Below are positions 7,781 through 10,078 of a stretch of DNA of 10,078 nt, piece by piece; within the stretch, counting starts at the first letter, position 1, and every line of letters begins with the position of its first letter. Origin of the DNA: Betaproteobacteria bacterium HGW-Betaproteobacteria-8 (GTDB taxonomy: Bacteria > Pseudomonadota > Gammaproteobacteria > Burkholderiales > Methylophilaceae); contig PHCD01000066.1 in assembly GCA_002842135.1 (NCBI GenBank), positions 1-10,078 on the forward strand. The letters are read 5' to 3'. The notes beneath the pieces were generated by a model. It was not told where the DNA came from. It saw nothing but the letters and a program-made list of their open reading frames with translations, and made no database searches. Position numbers and translations under genes: made by a program.

Positions 7781-8619
7781 TCGTCGGCTGTGGTGATCTG
7801 GGCGGGGTGGTTGCCGATTTATTGAATCAGCAGGGCTTCCCCGTTACCGGCGTCAGACATAGTCAGGCACCTGGGCCGGATGGCGTGCCACTGATTCAGG
7901 CGGATGTCACCGATGCCGCCAGTCTTGAGCCCTTGGCTGCCGTTAGGCCGCAAATCCTGTTGTATTGTGTCGCTGCCGATGCGCAGACCGACGAGAGCTA
8001 TAAAGCGCATTATGTCGATGGCCTGCGTAATGTGCTGGCCGTGCTGGAGCCTTGCAAGTCATTGCGGCATGTCTTTTTTGTTTCCAGCACGCGGGTCTAT
8101 GGCCAGCAGACAGATGACTGGCTGGATGAGAACAGTCCGGCACAGCCTTCCGACTTTGGTGGCCTGCGGCTATATGAAGCCGAGTCCCTGCTGGAAACGC
8201 TCAATATCCCCTACACCATACTGAGGCTTTCCGGTATCTATGGCCCCGGCAGGACGCGGTTATTGCAACTGGCCAAGACCCCACAGGCATGGCCGTTAAA
8301 GAACAGCTGGACCAACCGGATTCATCGGGATGATGCCGCCGCGTTTATCGCGCACTGTGTGACAAAGGCAGACATGGGCGAGGTGTTGGCGCAGCTTTAC
8401 CTGGTGACGGACAGCCAGCCGGTGCCGCAGTATGAAGTGCTGCAATGGCTTGCAGTAAAACAGGGTACGGATATGGCAGTAGTGTCAATGCCGCCGGTTG
8501 AAGGCGGCAAGCGCTTGAGCAACAGGCGCTTGCTCGATAGCGGGTTCAATCTGCGCTATCCGGATTATCAAGCGGGTTACGGTCAGCTGCTGGCGTCAGA
8601 AAATCCATTCAGGCGCTGA
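7762..8619 (+). CDS. Atypical SDR / NAD-dependent epimerase-like protein (YeeZ-like)
   Basis: A 285-residue Rossmann-fold protein of the extended or atypical short-chain dehydrogenase class. The dinucleotide-binding loop GCGDLG (9-14) follows a first beta strand. Further family marks are HVFFVSSTRVYGQ (103-115), LRLSGIYGPGR (154-164), NRIHRDDAAAF (185-195) and a late GKRLSNRRLLDSGF (249-261+). The canonical catalytic pair Tyr-x-x-x-Lys is not present: the matching place reads FGGLR (132-136), with Phe for Tyr and Arg for Lys. This agrees with YeeZ-like atypical SDRs, for which I know of no proven reaction. Binding of NAD(P) is therefore likely, while catalysis is open. The ATG lies inside the end of the Nudix gene with AAGG (7755-7758) 3 nt before it. 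The stop codon overlaps the end of the opposing decarboxylase gene. Confidence 0.88.
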   Translation: MACPALIVGCGDLGGVVADLLNQQGFPVTGVRHSQAPGPDGVPLIQADVTDAASLEPLAAVRPQILLYCVAADAQTDESYKAHYVDGLRNVLAVLEPCKSLRHVFFVSSTRVYGQQTDDWLDENSPAQPSDFGGLRLYEAESLLETLNIPYTILRLSGIYGPGRTRLLQLAKTPQAWPLKNSWTNRIHRDDAAAFIAHCVTKADMGEVLAQLYLVTDSQPVPQYEVLQWLAVKQGTDMAVVSMPPVEGGKRLSNRRLLDSGFNLRYPDYQAGYGQLLASENPFRR

Positions 8620-10075
8620 CGATACAATCCATCAAAGCCTGCAAATGTTCTTTCTGTGTAAACGGATTCATCAGTGTCGTGCGCAGCCAGAGCTTGCCAT
8701 GGAGTTCGACCTGGGTCAGATGGAACTGGCCGCTTTCGACGATCTTTTTCCTCAAATCGGCCTGATGCTGGTTCAACTGCTCGCCTGAAACTTCCTTTGC
8801 CAGATGCCGGAAGCAGACGATATTGGTTTGCGGCATCATCAGCAGTTCGAAATCTGGATGCGCCTGCAGCATTTTCGCAAACAACTGCGCCTTGGCAAAC
8901 GCTTCATCGACCAGGGTTGCCAGTCCCTCAACTCCATACAGCGAGAATGCTGTCCACAACTTCAGTGCCATCATGCGTTTGGTGCATTCCAGCGTGCGGT
9001 AGCTGACGTTGTAGGTTTCAACATCATGATTTCCGCCCTGGAACAGGTAGGAGGCGTCCTGCGCAAAAGCCAGATAGCTGTCTTGCGCCGATCTGAAGAG
9101 CACGGCCGATACGGTCGCCGGCATGTAGAGCAGTTTGTGGCCGTCCCAGATGACGGAATCGGCGAGTTCCAGGCCTTGCAACAGGTCGCGATGCCGGGTC
9201 GACAGCAGGGCGGAGGCGCCGTGTGCGCCATCCACATGCAGCCAGAGTTTGTGTGTCCGGCAATATTCGCCTATTTCCTGCAATGGGTCGACGCTGCCGG
9301 TAGCGGTGCAGGCAGCATTGGCGACGACCGCCATTACTGTTTCCTGCCTGCTCAGGCAATCCTGATGTGCGCGCACAATGTCTGCAAGCAGCATGCGGCC
9401 TTGTGGGTCGGTTTGAATCCGGATGACTGCATCGGTTCCCAGACCCATGATGCCGGCTGCGCGAGAAATCGAATAATGGCTGTGTTCCGAAGCGAGGATG
9501 CGCAAAGGTTGCTGTGAAGCAACGCCATGCTTCCATATGTTGTTGTCGCTGGCGTGCTGACGTGCCGCCAGTAGCGCCGTCAGGTTTGCTTGGGCGCCGC
9601 CCGAGGTGAGGACGCCATTGACTTCCTGCATCTGCCAGCCAATCAGCGTGCTCAGCCAGCGGATGACCTGGCGTTCCAGCATGGTGGCGCTGGGTCCGGT
9701 CTCGTAGACCGCCATGGCCTGGTTGGTCAGTGAAGCTACCAAGTCGCACAAGGCGGCGACAGGCAGTGGCGTTGCAACCTGATGTCCCAGATTCTGCGGG
9801 TGATGGATGGCCAAATTGCCCGGCAGGATGTCAGCTTCCAGTTTTTTCAGCAGGCCTTTTAGATCCAGTGTTGCTTGCTGAGGCAGTGGCGCTTGCCAGG
9901 ACTTGTCCTCGGTCGACGGCTGACGCCAGTTCAATACCGGACGCTGCGCGCTCAGGTTGCGTTGCAGTTCTTCCGCCAACAGGTCTATCAGCTCATGGCC
10001 GACGGTGCGAAAACTCTCTGCATCAAACATGCTGTCGAACATGGCTTTGCTGTCTGTCACCTTGATTGCTGTCAT
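8609..10075 (-). CDS. Group II pyridoxal-5'-phosphate-dependent decarboxylase
   Basis: A 488-residue enzyme of the aromatic-L-amino-acid / glutamate / diaminobutyrate decarboxylase superfamily, PLP fold type I. The signatures appear in order: HHPQNLGHQVATPLP (91-105), GVLTSGGAQANLTALLAAR (154-172) for cofactor phosphate binding, SEHSHYSISRAAGIMGLG (196-213) with the ring-stacking His200, TATGSVDPL (257-265), HVDGAHGA (280-287) with Asp282 facing the pyridine nitrogen, and DSVIWDGHKLLYMPA (306-320) with Lys314 as the Schiff-base lysine. The ending LWLRTTLMNPFTQKEHLQALM is also typical. The substrate cannot be read from sequence; the HxNxGH style motif and the following domain recall proteobacterial diaminobutyrate or related decarboxylases, but this is a guess. 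The start is taken as the ATG at 10073-10075, with GAG directly before it at the window edge; Met12 or Met16 are alternatives. It is convergent with the SDR gene and overlaps it by 11 nt. Confidence 0.92.
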   Translation of the reverse strand: MTAIKVTDSKAMFDSMFDAESFRTVGHELIDLLAEELQRNLSAQRPVLNWRQPSTEDKSWQAPLPQQATLDLKGLLKKLEADILPGNLAIHHPQNLGHQVATPLPVAALCDLVASLTNQAMAVYETGPSATMLERQVIRWLSTLIGWQMQEVNGVLTSGGAQANLTALLAARQHASDNNIWKHGVASQQPLRILASEHSHYSISRAAGIMGLGTDAVIRIQTDPQGRMLLADIVRAHQDCLSRQETVMAVVANAACTATGSVDPLQEIGEYCRTHKLWLHVDGAHGASALLSTRHRDLLQGLELADSVIWDGHKLLYMPATVSAVLFRSAQDSYLAFAQDASYLFQGGNHDVETYNVSYRTLECTKRMMALKLWTAFSLYGVEGLATLVDEAFAKAQLFAKMLQAHPDFELLMMPQTNIVCFRHLAKEVSGEQLNQHQADLRKKIVESGQFHLTQVELHGKLWLRTTLMNPFTQKEHLQALMDCIVSA

Positions 10076-10078
10076 CTC

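Noticed and set aside
8804..9517. 237-codon plus-strand open frame inside the decarboxylase gene
   Set aside because: No recognisable domain, and the opposite strand carries a complete PLP decarboxylase with all motifs in order.
1..10078. Search for tRNA, rRNA, CRISPR, insertion sequences, phage genes or defence systems
   Set aside because: All but a few short gaps are explained by the listed coding genes, and no repeat array, transposase, integrase or structured RNA was recognised by eye.

Overview
The window is 10.08 kb of ordinary, densely packed chromosomal DNA from a proteobacterium, most likely a betaproteobacterium. The placement rests on the strict nuoJKLMN gene order, NuoJ/K/L/M/N proteins of the betaproteobacterial type (including a His-rich loop in NuoL), and a small DUF2818 membrane protein directly after nuoN, an arrangement I associate with that class. 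The nuo part is moderately GC-rich (35 of 60 bases in one hand-counted line). Species cannot be read from the sequence.

Layout. Positions 1-5956 carry the 3' half of the NADH:quinone oxidoreductase (respiratory complex I) operon: a possible last few codons of nuoI, then nuoJ, nuoK, nuoL, nuoM and nuoN, all on + and separated by at most 15 nt or overlapping. These encode membrane-arm subunits: NuoJ and NuoK lie next to the quinone module, and NuoL, NuoM and NuoN are the three antiporter-like proton-pumping subunits. All key Glu, Lys and His residues I looked for are present, so the arm looks functional. Positions 5969-6262 encode the three-helix DUF2818 protein. Positions 6301-7188 encode a predicted lipoprotein with TPR-like repeats, a low-complexity linker and an NTF2-like C-terminal domain; its opening line is AT-richer than nuo (25 of 60 bases G+C). 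Next come a Nudix hydrolase of the ADP-ribose pyrophosphatase type (7202-7780) and an atypical YeeZ-like SDR protein (7762-8619), which overlap by 19 nt. The last gene, a group II PLP-dependent decarboxylase, lies on the minus strand (10075-8609) and overlaps the SDR gene tail to tail by 11 nt.

How they fit together. Nothing resembling a terminator is visible between nuoJ and the SDR gene, so all + strand genes could be one transcript. The downstream genes plausibly form a loose NAD-related group: complex I oxidises NADH, the Nudix enzyme would clear ADP-ribose from NAD breakdown, and the SDR protein has a dinucleotide-binding fold. That link is inference from position only. The decarboxylase belongs to a separate transcription unit.

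No RNA gene, mobile element, CRISPR array or attachment site was seen, and no stretch over 300 bases lacks a gene. I see no clear new biological system. The points most worth a second look are the DUF2818 protein, the lipoprotein placed between nuo and the Nudix gene, and the SDR protein that has lost its catalytic Tyr and Lys.
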